Part shown: one piece after another, positions 24,517 to 36,689 of the stretch
Numbering within the stretch: position 1 is the first letter of the stretch
How the letters are laid out: every line of letters starts with the position of its first letter
Source of the DNA: Paramecium tetraurelia
Taxonomy: Eukaryota > Ciliophora > Oligohymenophorea > Peniculida > Parameciidae
NCBI RefSeq assembly: GCF_000165425.1
Contig: NW_001799510.1
Coordinates: 343,459-407,458, forward strand
Length of the DNA: 64,000 nt
Direction: 5' to 3'
The notes under the pieces: generated by a model
Database searches by the model: none
What the model was told of the DNA's origin: nothing
Seen by the model: only the letters and a program-made list of their open reading frames with translations
Translations under genes and position numbers: made by a program

Positions 24517-27500
24517 TCATTATGCTAACGCTAATGCTACTTTTGTTTTTTGATGACCATCCAATTACTCATTTAATGTCGTGACTTATGATCTTAAAGC
24601 TTCAATTTCAGCAAAGGAAACTACCAATAAGAAACTATATTCATCAATCTTGTATTGAAGACTATTTAATTTTGAATATTCAAATTTCCATTATCCTAAA
24701 TCCTAATTGTAAATAGACATTTTACTTTTTCTAATTCAATAACTTTCTAATCTGCCTCATTCAAATCTGCAGTTAAATGATCAACTTAAGTTGTTAATTC
24801 ATTAGATTTATCTTCTAATTTCTTTGCTTTAAATTCATATCTTTTAACTTCACTGCTCAAAAGTGCCATTTTATCCTCATATTTATACTAATGTTTTAAT
24901 AATAATGACATACTTTAATATCTTCAAGTTCGGCTATTTTACTTTCTAATTAAGTTAACTTTTGTTTAAATTAATCTATAATTTCATCTTTTGATTGTGA
25001 TTCAGTTTCTAATTTTTTTATTTGATTTTGTAAATCTTCCTAATTTACCAATAAACCTTCTATTTCAGCTACTTATTATTTTAGATGAGTAATCTCATTT
25101 AATTTATCTTAATTATCATCAATTTGTTATTGTAATTAGTTCTCAAGAGAACCTAATTAAGTTTTTAATTCATTAATATCTTCTAATTAATTATGTAAAT
25201 CATTCATTTCTTAATCTAATTTTATCAATTCTTAATTTTATTAATCAATTTCATCTTGTTTTTTTTTATTTAAGACTTTAAGTCTTTCTATTTCAGATGA
25301 AAGCATAGCTAATTTATTTTCCATCTATTCTTTAGTCATCTGTAATTATTAATATGACTAATCTAAGGATTCATGCTTTTATTTCCATAATTTTAATTCT
25401 TTCTCAAGTTCTGCTATTCTATCTTTTAAGCTTTCTATTTCCAATTCTAGAGCCTACATTTCAGCTAATTAACCTTCTAATTCTTAAATTCTCTTTTTAA
25501 GATCATCCACGTTTTCCATCTTATCTAATTTATATTTCATTCCTTCAATGTGAGTGGATAACATTGCACACTTACTCTATAAATCGTACTTCTCAGATTC
25601 AGTTTATTAAATTCTTTATTCCAATTCTTATCTCCCTTTAGCCTCATTTTATAATTGTTCTTATAATACAGTATTAGATTCATGCAATTCTTTAATTTAG
25701 ACCTTTAAAGAGTCTAATTCTAATAGTTCTTATTATAAATTTTGATTTTATTATTAATGATTAAGGACTTCTTAATTCTTTTGCTAAATAGTTTAATTTA
25801 ATCTTTGGTTTTCTTATTTAAGAAGAGTTAATCTATTTTATAAATCTAAAGTTGGATCTTCCTCATTTGCTAAATTTGATTCTGAAACCTTCTTATAACT
25901 TTGTTATAATGAACTAAGCTATTATTGCAATTCTGCAATTACAGATTCGGAATTGGATTGCTTATGAATAATATCTTAAGCCTTCTATTCTTCTAATTAT
26001 CGTTTTAATTCAGCTATATTTGTATTTGCTTAATTCGATTAACCTCTCAGTTTTTCTAATTCATCTTAATAATTTTAATTCACCTATTGTTATGCATCAT
26101 ACTTGTTTTACAATTAACTTAATTTTTCTTTCAATATATTTAAATCTGACAATTATTCTTCTGCATTTTTCAATTGTTCTGTTTTTTGATCATTCAAGTA
26201 TCTCAATCTTTAAGATTCAGCACTCAACATTGCTACCTTGTTTTCTAAGTCATATATTTTATTATTAGCATCAGCCAATTTTTATTCAAGAACATTGAGT
26301 TCTTGTAATTTTTATTCTAATTCTTCTATGATTTTATCTTTTTATTCCAATTCCTTCAATAATTATTGATTTTAATTCTCTAATTATTCAATTTCTCCTA
26401 ACTATTCTTATAAATTTTTCAAATCTTCTTATTACTCTAATATCTTTTCGTTTTTTTATTTAAGTTAAACTTTTAATCTCTCTATTTCTGATGCCAACAT
26501 ACTTACTTTACTTTCTAATTACTATTTCTCTTATTCTAAAAGTTTAAATTTATCAATATCCTTCAATAATTGAGAATTTTCTTGAGCAAGTTTTTCATTT
26601 TCTCTATGGGATTCATCAATTTCATGTTACAATCTTTAGTTTTCTTACTATAAAAGTGATAATGACTTGATTTTTTGATTTAATTCAGAAATAGTCAATT
26701 CTGCATTATTTAAATCTATGTCCTTTTGTTACGATTATTACAACATTTGTTATAATTCAGCACTCTTATCAGATAATAGTTTTTTAATCCTATCTAATTC
26801 TCCAATCAAGCCTTAATGAAGTTTAAGCTATCCTTTGGTTTATTCCAGTTCAATTTACAATTTTTGTTTATCTTCATTAAGTTAATGAATCTGAGTAGAC
26901 AACTTGTTTTACTCTTGGGTCAAAGTCTCAACTCTAGCAATTGATTCTTTTTGAGCAGATGATAATTATTGATGTTAGAGATCCAGATTCTATCATATAA
27001 GATTTGAATTACATTATATTTAATTTTCCATTGATCTAGCTATTTAAGGGCAGCAGCTAAATCAGATTGTTATTTTTTTAATTGATTCTACGATTCTTGT
27101 CTTTCTCTTTAAAATTAATCTTTTAAGTTTTGAACTTCTGCAGGATTAAATTCTGCAAGTTTTGATTTAAGTTCATCAATTTCTTTTTATTTTTTATTGT
27201 CATTTTCAATGTATTTTTATTTCCAAGTCTCAATCATTAATTCTTTTCCTTGGTTTTGATTATGCATATCTTAAAGAGCCTATTGAAAAGCTTCCAGCTC
27301 TTAGAATTACTCTTAATATTCCTTGCATTTTTATAAAAGCTATATAATTATTTTAATTAGATACTTGACTTATTGTATCCTCTCTTTCAGCCACTAATTT
27401 TTTTAATCTTTCAACCTCAACTTATTAATTTAGCAATTTCTAATTTTCAATAATCAACTTATTCATCTCAGATTTCTAATTATCCAAATCAGCTTGTGCT

Positions 27501-27893
27501 TTAGTAAAATCTATCTAAAACTTTTTAACATCCTCCTATGAACCTAATATCCTTGATTATAATTCATCTTTCTAAATAATAACTCATAATTAGATTACAA
27601 TTTCATTATCTATCTCATATTTAGCTAATCGAGCTTCTAATGAAAAGTACTTCTTTTTCCACTATTCTAATTCATCCCTTGCACTTTCATCAACTTCTTT
27701 ATCATAATTATATGATCCTGGATTCTTTTCCTTTACAATTACAGTAGTAGGCAAATTTTGAGCAGCAGGTATAACATATGATGTCCCCATATTAACAACA
27801 GGAGGAACAACTAATTTCTAATTAAATCTACATACCTCGACTGGGTGATCTGACTGAAATAATCTAAGAGGATTGCGGTCTAAATGAAGACAT
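24517..27893 (-). CDS. Long coiled-coil protein, about 1080 aa
   Basis: The start MSSFRPQSSQIISVRSPSR is followed by a short non-helical head, then almost uninterrupted heptad-type coiled coil to the stop at 24517-24519. Introns identified: 27811-27835, 27572-27598, 27340-27364, 26990-27012 and 24888-24913; at least one more is needed to keep frame. A motif of the form K-x-(A/S)-ML-(S/A)-x-E-x-x-RL-K recurs about five times along the rod. It is probably a structural filament or cytoskeletal scaffold protein. No motor, kinase or membrane domain is visible. Such proteins are common in ciliate cortex and basal-body structures, but the location here is inference. Confidence 0.8.
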
Positions 27894-27943
27894 TGTTAAT
27901 TAATTAATTTTTATTTAGGTATTTATTCATTCGATAAAGAGAA

Positions 27944-29499
27944 TCAATTTACTTAAGCATTTTTATATTATCTAAGAGCATCCCTAACATCATCACAATT
28001 ATCTTCTGCTATTTTTCTTAAAAATACACTCAATTTAAGCAATTCCTTATCATCCGGATCATTGTACCAAGTCTTTATTTAAATACCATTCTCTTCTTAA
28101 TGCTGATAATTAGCTTCAATATTATCTATTATTATGCATTTAGCCATCTTCCTACCCAGTCTTGATAAATCCTTAACAAAGTGTTTTTGATACTGCATAG
28201 CATGCTATCTATACAATCTGAACTGGATGTATTTATTGAAAGCAGCTTAATCAAGTACCCAATTTGCATAATCTGGTAATCCAGCAGTAAATACAGCTAT
28301 CTCATAATATTTGCTCATTTCTTACAGAAACTACTCTGCAAATGGTCTTACTAAAAAACTTTTCGTTTATTCAACGTAATGAATTAAAGTTTCATCCATG
28401 TCTAATATAAGAGTGAAGTCATGTGTTGCTTCATTTGGAAGGTAAGGTTTGTGAGCTACACTTATCAATGGAATACCCAATAATCCATGATAACCTTATT
28501 AAATAGTGAAGTATAGTGATGTAAAGTTTTATAGCATTTAATTACTCTCGACTATCTTTAAATTAGGAATCAATCTAAAATATGAATTTAAAAATTAATA
28601 AAGATCTTTAGATTATTTAGTTAAAGTCTTATACAACCCTTATAGTAATTCAAGATTTTGTCTAATCTAAGTGCTTGACTCTATTTTTTTACTTCCAAAA
28701 TACTTTTTATTTTGCATAATTATTGTTACTAATTCTTATTTTTAGGTCTTCTAGATTATGAATTCTCCTAAAAATAAATAGTTTTATAAATTATATATCA
28801 GTAAGTTTCTAAAATTTACATTATTAGTTGAGAAGACATGCTAATCAAAAAAGCAATTTACCACAACAATTATCTAAAATTTATAATATAATATTTTTAC
28901 TCCTGTTTTTATTAATATCAAAATTTATCTAAATTTCTTGCTATTATCAATCAAAAGGTTCTCTAGTGCTTAAAAATGCACTCCATCAATCACTTCTTAA
29001 AATCTATTGATTGAATCCACTAATTCACTCACATCCTTGACTATTTAAAATGAAATAATATTACTTTCCTCATTGCATCAATCAAATTAATGATAGAGTA
29101 GTAAAGCTTAACATATGAATCTAAGTTGTCTTCTAAATTTTCTACTATCTCTATCTTCTAATGTGTAGATCTTTTGATTATTGATACTGATCGATTATTA
29201 TCTTCTTTGGGTTTTAAATCAACTTATGATTGTGACTATCTAGTTTCACTTTAAGGAGGAGATTCTTCCTTTTGTAATGGATTCAATTTGCTTTATTTGA
29301 TATTAATAACCAATTTTTTTTCAGATGTGACCACTTTAACCCTGATCTTTTTGATCTCAAAATTCTTTTTGGATGGTTTTCTAACAGATTTAGATTTAAT
29401 GACAGGCAATTATTCTGTTTCATCATAATCTAAATTGGTTTTAAAGGGAGAATTGTCATGATTGACAACAATTTATTATGTTGGTTTATTTTTTCTCAT
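27944..29499 (-). CDS. FCP1/NIF-type (HAD) phosphatase
   Basis: 508 residues: a basic disordered N-terminus (MRKNKPTQQIVVNHD...), a helical middle (DSINRFQEVIDGVHFQALEN), then the catalytic domain. One required intron at 29036-29064; two further 3n introns (about 28868-28910) may exist. The domain contains the nucleophile motif DFTLILDMDETLIHYVE (D-x-D-x-T), FLVRPFAEQFLQEMSKYYEI and AVFTAGLPDYANWVLD, with a later CIIIDNIEANY acidic motif. These are the signature elements of FCP1/SCP/NIF-like Ser/Thr phosphatases that act on phosphoproteins. A shorter start at 28717 would give only the catalytic part. It lies 25 bp downstream of the next gene's stop. Confidence 0.8.
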
Positions 29500-29524
29500 T
29501 TATTATTTTATATTAAAATATATA

Positions 29525-30854
29525 TCAGTACTCAGAATTACATCTTTTCTTTGTTTACTAAATTATTTAGCTGAAATTTTGTAAAGAAACATTATATTTA
29601 TGCTTGATAAGTTATTACTCTTTCTTGCCCTAAATAATAAATTATTTTAATTTTTAAAAATTGTTTTCTAAAGCAATTTATGATTTAATCAACAGTTCAT
29701 TTGTGCTTTCCAATTCACTAACATATCTATTCATATCCTCCAACTAAATTTCTAAAGCTTTGTTTAGAAGCAATTCATCCTACAATTTTGTCTTGCATTA
29801 ATTTAATTCTTTTTAGAGAGTTTTATTTTAATCAGCAAAAGATGTTAGTTGAATTAATAATTTATTAGGATTAATGTAATATCCATTTTTATTTTAAGGA
29901 GTTGATGATTTGCTTGTGATAAATAATTTCTGGTCCATTTATAATACTTTATCCAATTGAATTTATTATTCTTCTTACTCCAATTATTTTTCAACTGTCA
30001 ATTACTATATTTTTTGGGCTTTACCTAAATTTAATTTTGGAATTGGAATTTAATGATTCTGTGTCGTAGAAATCTAAGGAGGTAAAAAGTCAACAAAACT
30101 CGATTCATTCAATTATGGACTCTATTCATTTAGCTATTTATTGTTATCTTCAGTTTTATCATTTTTTACTATATCTATGATCATTTACAATTTCTTATTC
30201 TCTTACTTTTGTATCCTATTTTCTTCATAGTATTTGATGAGCATTTTGTACATTGCTTCCAATTAGTTCTAAAAGGACAAGTATTCATTCTGTATTGATA
30301 TAGGCTTTTATAGGTTTATATTAATACTATTTTAGTTCTCATTCTTTTTTTCTATAGCAAACCTTATAACTATTCATTTAATTCAACTATTTGATTATCC
30401 TTCACAAGAAGTTAATTCTATAGGTCGATCAGCTTTATTTATTTCTCACTTTGAATATCCAAGATTCTTTAAGAATTTTCCATCCCTATTTATTACAGAA
30501 GCAAATTCTAACAATCATAAAATCAAAAAACCTATGCTCTCAAATCATCTCTTTATTTTATTAAGTCTTCATTAAAAGAAAACAATTTACAATTTTCTTC
30601 TATTAAGTGAGAGAGCATATTTTGAGTGTCAGTGCCTTCATAAGACTCAGTCTTACAAACTTCTAAAGTAATCAAAGGTCCATTTGGCAAAGTCTAATAT
30701 ATTTTAACCTTATTACATTAGTACTGGTTTATCCTCTGTATATTTTTAGGATCTCTTTATTCATTTGAATTAGTTATCTTAACTCCTTATTTTCTTCAGT
30801 CAGTATTTTGATTTCTTGTTACAAAAAATTTAATTTTGTATCGAAACTACTCAT
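29525..30854 (-). CDS. Coiled-coil protein, 419 aa
   Basis: ATG 30854 (MSSFDTKLNFLQQEIKILTE) to TGA at 29525-29527, with introns 30694-30716, 30508-30531 and 30305-30327. Removing them gives 419 residues, mostly heptad coiled coil, with a Q/S/P-rich break in the middle (SSFVDFLPPQISTTQ) and more coiled coil (LEIQLEDMNRYVSELES) before a basic end. No enzyme motif. It could form filaments or partner with other coiled-coil proteins; I do not recognise a family. Confidence 0.75.
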
Positions 30855-31139
30855 AAAATAATTAATAAAAAGAAACAATCTTGTAAATACATTTTACTAC
30901 TCATATCTAATAATAGTGCAGAACTGAAAATGCAAATAAAGTTTCAATTGAATGTACTCAATACCCTTATAATATGTGTACACCTCACGAAAATTTGAAA
31001 GAAACTATGATGATGTGTTTTTAGAATTCAAAAATCAATACCTCTTAACATAGTTCTTAATCAATCAATAATACAATTCACTTAGTAAGTTTATAATTCA
31101 TTCACATGGAATTATATTATCATTTAATAAGTTTTTGTA

Positions 31140-32415
31140 ATGGAAACTCAAGAAAAATACTTTTACTATACTTGGAGAGATAAACCAAAATAATCTTAGT
31201 TGTGTTAGAATGACAAAAAAGTTAATGTAATACAATTAATTAAATTCAGGTTTTATGCCAAATAAGTGAATCACTTTTACAATCTTAATAAACTCAATCT
31301 GATCAAAAGCATCTTGCTTTTTGGCAATTAAAAAGAAAAAATAGTATTGTTGAGTAAAACTCTCAATCTTAGATCAATACTACTCGAATATAAACAAGAA
31401 GAAATTCTGTTGTGACTGGATAGGAATCTTAAATTAAGACTTCAAGAAAAACTCATTAAACAAATAAAAGCTAAATTGAGAATGAATTAACAAAAAAAAA
31501 GAAAATTAGAGGAAGTTATATTGATGAATAATCAAGAAGAAGATTAAGTAGATTTTTATCAAATTATGAGATCTGTAACATACTTCATAAAAGAAGTTTA
31601 TCAAGATAAGATAATTAGATTTATGTTGAAGATATCGATAAGGAAATGGTTACAGCTTAAATTAAATCAATTCAAAATCAATAAATTCGTTTTCAATTTC
31701 ATTAATCAAATAAATAAATCATACAAGAAAAAAAATATGATAATCAAATTAATGATATGATTAATATGAAATAATCAACTTTTAAGTCTGTTTTTTAATA
31801 AATACAACGTCTTACTAATGAATAAAGAAAAAAAAGAGTACCTGTTACATAACATAAAATGCTTAAATCAAGAACTAAATTAATCAATTGTTCTCATAAA
31901 ATACGGGAGAGATTTCAAAAAATTTTAAAATAAGTGTTATTTGTTGCTAAATATAAGTGTAGAGTTGATTTTTGGTTTGAGTATCCAATCAAATATAATA
32001 ATTAATTCTATGAATCAATTATAGAAGGCAATTAGGATGGCATCATTTTGATATTATCGAAGGATCCATATCTAATTCATAGCAGAAACAAAGATGGGTA
32101 AACTCCATTGCATATTGCTTGCATTTGCAATAACGCTCTTTTGGTTAAATTATTCATTAAAAATGGCAGTAATATTGAAGCCTTAGATAATAAATAGTTA
32201 TCGCCTTTATATTATTCGTTTAAATCCAATTCTAATGATTGTTTTAAAGTAAATAACATATTTAGATAATTTAGATCTTACTTAACTCTAAAGCCAAACC
32301 ATGGTCGCCACCAGGAGGAAAATTAGATCAATATTAAATGAATGTTGTGCAAAAAAATTTACTGATGCATGCTCGTTTAATTTATATATTTACTATTTGG
32401 AAAATAAAAAAATGA
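31140..32415 (+). CDS. Ankyrin-repeat protein, 408 aa
   Basis: Introns 31227-31249 and 32249-32274 are removed. The N-terminal 270 residues are Q/R/K-rich and probably disordered (NSQSQINTTRIQTRRN). The C-terminal third holds about three ankyrin repeats: YESIIEGNQDGIILILSKDP, then DGQTPLHIACICNNALLVKL with FIKNGSNIEALDN, and LSPLYYSF...FKILLNSKAKPW. The middle repeat has the canonical TPLH tetrapeptide. A protein-binding role is likely. The second intron is inferred because it replaces an unconvincing tail with one that fits a third repeat. Confidence 0.75.
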
Positions 32416-32428
32416 TTAATTATTTAAA

Positions 32429-32962
32429 ATGAATTTTATTAAGGGTATATTCAATAAAGTAGTAGGAACATAATAACCATTAGTTGAATAAGAGATATTT
32501 GATTTTGTAATCTTAGGAACACTCTTTAAAGAGGATGAAGCTAAGTACACAAAATTGTAAGTAATTTTATATATGTTTAGATCATCTAATACAGAATTTG
32601 TATTTGACAAATTATCAAATGATGAATTCGATCATATTCTTATTGTTCGATTACAAAGAGCCTCTAAACCATATAATAATGCTATTAGTTCAAAAGAAGG
32701 AGACTATTATTTTAATATTTCATTTTTTAAATCAATTTGCCATTCATCATTAAGTGATCAAGTAGAGGAGTTCAGTTTAGATTTAGTGTATCAAATTAAT
32801 ATATTAATTTAGAGATATATAAGGTATTAAATGGAATATAAGGATGCATTTTTTAAAGAATACAAAGTCAGACAATTTAAAAATTTAAAATTTTAAATTG
32901 TTTTTAAGCAAATTAATATGGATTTAGAAGAACAAAAAGGCACTTCCAAAAAATTCGGCTGA
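32429..32962 (+). CDS. Small protein, about 169 aa, unknown
   Basis: ATG 32429 (MNFIKGIFNKVVGTQQP) with a 24-nt intron near 32559-32582; the frame ends at TGA 32960-32962. The body is soluble and mixed alpha/beta (EQEIFDFVILGTLF; FDHILIVRLQRASK). The last 30 codons are AT-rich and may not be coding, so the true end could be earlier or joined to the next gene by an intron I could not place. It starts 13 bp after the ankyrin gene stop. Family unknown. Confidence 0.5.
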
Positions 32963-33005
32963 ATTGAATGATGTGATTCCTGCAAAATAATCTTCTAAGT
33001 TAGAG

Positions 33006-34600
33006 ATGCATAATCTAGTCTAATAGAAACAGATGAAGAAAACATTGAAGAAAGTTGATAGATCAATTTTATCATAACCAACAACAAGAACTAGATAGGA
33101 GAAGGAAAGTATAGGAGATGTTATCAATTATTTTTTACAACAAGACATTGATTCTATTAAGTAAATATATACTGGAAAGTTGTATGTCCTTTATCCTGAA
33201 TTAGCAGAAATTAGACTCATTAATCCATTAGTGGTTATGGCATTAAATATTATATCTAAAACAGAATGCAGAATGGAATTATACAATCAAGATAGACAAT
33301 TATTATTAATTTAATCATTAAAAGACTTCATTAGTTTTGAAGTAGATAAAGATGAGAATTATTTAAGTTGGGTTTATTTTGATGGATACAATTCAATTGT
33401 AATATATTTCAAATTCGATGTTTTGGATGGAGCAACATCTATGGCCTTCATTTTATAGAGATCAAGAATAAATATGAAATAAAAAAAGAATTTATAATTA
33501 GATACCTCATGTAGTTCTATCTCTACAGCAACTACAATTAATATAAATGAGACATAAGTTTAATAAATTTAATAAAAAAAATAGAAAAAATACTTATATA
33601 AAGATAATTTAAATACAATAAAGGAGGGTTTGAAGATAACAAAAACGAAAAAAATCATTCATAGTGAAAATGATAATTTAATAATTTTAGAAGATAAAAC
33701 TATTTCATTTATAAAGAATAATAAACACATTTAGATTAATTAATAAATTAAATTTGATAAATCATGTCTAGGACATAACTCCTAGAAATTAATCCTTTAT
33801 TAATAGTTTTCATAAGAATTGCAACTTATAAATTTAGGAACTGAAACTCAGGAAATTGTTAAGTTAAACTTTTAGATTGTTGATGCTTGTTCTTATGAAA
33901 AATAATTCATTTTGTTAAGTAACTCTTAAGTTTATGTTCTAAATGAAGATAAAACTATTTAAAAAAGTAAATTTTAATTTTAATATAATAGTTAATTCAA
34001 TTGATTAAAATTTGAAGGATAACTATGCAATTGTAAGAAGTTCAATAAATGGGTCTATTGTTATTGGCTCTTAATAAGGTTTTGTATTTGTCTTTGATAA
34101 TATAAAAACTATGAAATAAGTCAATACTTTTGAAGGCTTGGGGGATCCCATTTCAGACATTCTTTTAAGTGCAGATGAGAGGTAAATTATAATTTATATA
34201 ATAGATTTATTATTATTAACAATTCTCAGTATATTTAATTTTAATAAGTAATAACAAATCTCCAGAATGGCTATTAATAACGTCTAGAATTAAAACCATT
34301 TCCAATAAGAGTTTAATTAAATCCAGAGGATTTGATTTTGATGGGAATATTTGATTATCCTAATTTCTAGCATGTGAGAATAGATAACAATAATAAAGTT
34401 ATTGCAGCCTAAATTGAAAATTTACAAGTAATTTGGAATATTGAATAAATCATTAATTAGTCACATAATTCATATCAAGTAATAGTAGATAATATATTTA
34501 GATTTTCATTCTCCCTGAAGAAACATTTGATTAATAATTTAGAGATGAAGATTTACTAATTCTTTCAGAATCAAATATATATGTCAGAGAATGTGATTGA
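33006..34600 (+). CDS. Propeller-like uncharacterised protein, about 507 aa
   Basis: The frame requires introns 33967-33991, 34182-34204 and 34479-34501 and closes at TGA 34598-34600. ATG 33006 is the first in-frame Met, but the frame is open back to about 32870, so the start is unsure. After a K/Q-rich N-terminus come many short beta-strand-like units: KLYVLYPELAEIRLINP, GSIVIGSQQGFVFVFDN and DLLILSESNIYVRECD. These resemble blades of a WD40-like propeller without the canonical WD dipeptides. No catalytic motif. Likely a scaffold; low certainty on fold. Confidence 0.6.
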
Positions 34601-34665
34601 TATATTTTATAAATTAGAAATTAACTGTTATTTTGATAATACTTAGAATACATAAATTAATAATA

Positions 34666-36681
34666 TCAATCTGTAAAGAAGTCATTTAATACTTAATCCA
34701 GATTTTAATAATGTTTTTTAACATCTTCTTCCACTCGTTTAAGAACTTCTTTTTTACTTTCAACTTATGATGGTTGTGATTATTATTTTTAAATTTATTG
34801 TTATTTTTATTATTATTGTTATGGAGGCTATTCAACTTTTTATGGTGGCACTATTATTTCAACTTTTCTTTTTTCACTTGTATCTTCATTTAAATAAGTT
34901 GGAAATTTCAATCCTGGCAAATGAATTCCAACTAAGTGTGACAATGATCCAATGGGAAGTTTGTGCAATTCTAAAGTAGGAGCAACACATTCTTCTTCCA
35001 AAACAAGAGTTTCCTTAAATTCTATACTTTTTGACAAGGTTCTAAAAAGATCTCGAACCAAGAGACTTGAGTCAAATTTAGCTAAAGTCATTATATATTA
35101 ATGCAACAATTCTATATGTTATTCTTGATGGATCGCTTATATTTAATGGCTTAGTAATAAAATCTAATATTAATTAAAATAAATTTACCTCATATTTAAC
35201 GTTTTCATGCTATTAAGAAAAAGTTAATGATAATTTTCTTAAGCTTTCAGCAGCAATAGTTGGTATTTAGTCTATTTCCTATCTGAGTAGTTTGATCACA
35301 GTAGCTTTATATCTAATATCACTTATATCATCAATATTTTAAAGACAAATAGCTAAAAGAGGTAGTTTACTTTCTTGAGTGCTAATTAAATTGCAAAAAG
35401 ATGCAATTACATGATTCTTAGTGTCAGAACTTCCAGTTTTTAGAATATCTAGAAGTGATTTAATAGTTCTTTTGATGAATTTTGGAAATTTTATTGTAGT
35501 TTTTGATAATAACTTGACAGCTACTGCTACTAATTATGGTTAATTTGATCTGGCTTAATATAACAATTCTTCTAGAATATTGTTGAAATTATTTTCATCT
35601 ATCAATAAGGATAGAATTTCTAATTTTAGTAATTTACAATATAGTTTTTCAATTTAGAGAATTGTAAGTGCTCTATAATGCGTCTTTTACATATTATGGA
35701 TATGAGAGTGCAAATTGATGTAACATTTAAAGGATTATAAATTTGGATTCAGATCCTATATTTAAAAATTTAACAATGGTTCTGATAAGTTTCTTAATTC
35801 TTGATTCTTAAGGGAACTAAAGGAATAGTCTAGATACTGCTTAAACTATTCCTGGATAAGGTAATTTTAAAAGGATTTCACAAGCATCCAATAATTTGAT
35901 TAGATCCTTATCTCCTTCCTTAAAATACATCACACTATATTAATATAATAATTGAAGGGCTCTTTCCAGATCAAAACTATTAAAATTTAGCAAATCTTTG
36001 ATAAGTTAAAAATAGTATTTATGTAATATTGAGAGATCACCTGTAATTTTGAAAATCACATAGATAGCTTATAATCTAGTTTGATGAGTGTCTTTTAGCA
36101 GAAAATTGATAACATCATTATAATCATCTGGTTAAACATCCTCACTACACATATCATGCATTTTAAGAATTGATAAGGCAACACTTCTTCTTACCAATCC
36201 ATTTTTATCTGCTTAAATCTTTCTTATTGCTGTAAAGAGCATTGGTGTAAGTTCTTAGATTCTTAAACTTGATAATGTTTTCAAAGCATTTAATTTAATT
36301 GAAGTGTTTTAATTAGTTAAATCTTTAAAAATAGGAGCTGTAGCCAAAATAAGGACATCTCCTTGAGATTTACTGGTTCTTGCATTTGGCTAAGCTGCAA
36401 ATTCACTTATCAATATTTAACATAATCTCTTTAATTCCAGGTCCTCTCTAGGAAGTAAATTAATTATTCTTGACATATAAAGTGTTAGATCCTTGTTTTA
36501 TAAGTATTACTATTATTATAGATGAAATTGATACGCAGTATAAAATTCTGATTGCTTCAACTAAGTCTTCAGTATATTTAGAATTGATGAGTTCAGCCAA
36601 TTTATTATTTCTGCTTGAGTAGATCGAAAGAGAACTATTTCCAAATGCTTTGCCAATTTTATCTGGGAGCACAGATAGCAT
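34666..36681 (-). CDS. AP3B: AP-3 complex beta-adaptin-like subunit (one +1 frame jump)
   Basis: From MLSVLPDKIGKAFGNSSLS the protein shows beta-adaptin features: NNKLAELINSKYTEDLVEAI, INLLPREDLELKRLCQILIS, LNALKTLSSLRIQELTPML, KNGLVRRSVALSILKMHDM and KLLKLEILSLLIDENNFNNI, with MTLAKFDSSLLVRDL near the trunk end. Introns lie at 36510-36534 and 35164-35188. Within a T-run at 35685-35688 the frame jumps by one base; with one base less the product is about 654 residues. The AP-3 beta subunit is part of the coat that sorts cargo to lysosome-like compartments. The C-terminus is short and Gln-rich, with no long hinge or ear. The AP-3 assignment over AP-1/2 rests on the DKNGLVRRS region and is moderate. 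Confidence 0.75.
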
Positions 36682-36689
36682 AACACGTA

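Noticed and set aside
28715-28717. ATG as start of the phosphatase
   Set aside because: The frame continues upstream through a required 29-nt intron to a better N-terminus at 29499, although the shorter form remains possible.
34840-35091. Separate small gene starting MTLAKFDSSLL
   Set aside because: Splicing the 25-nt intron at 35164-35188 joins it to the adaptin trunk, where it fits the conserved end of beta-adaptins.
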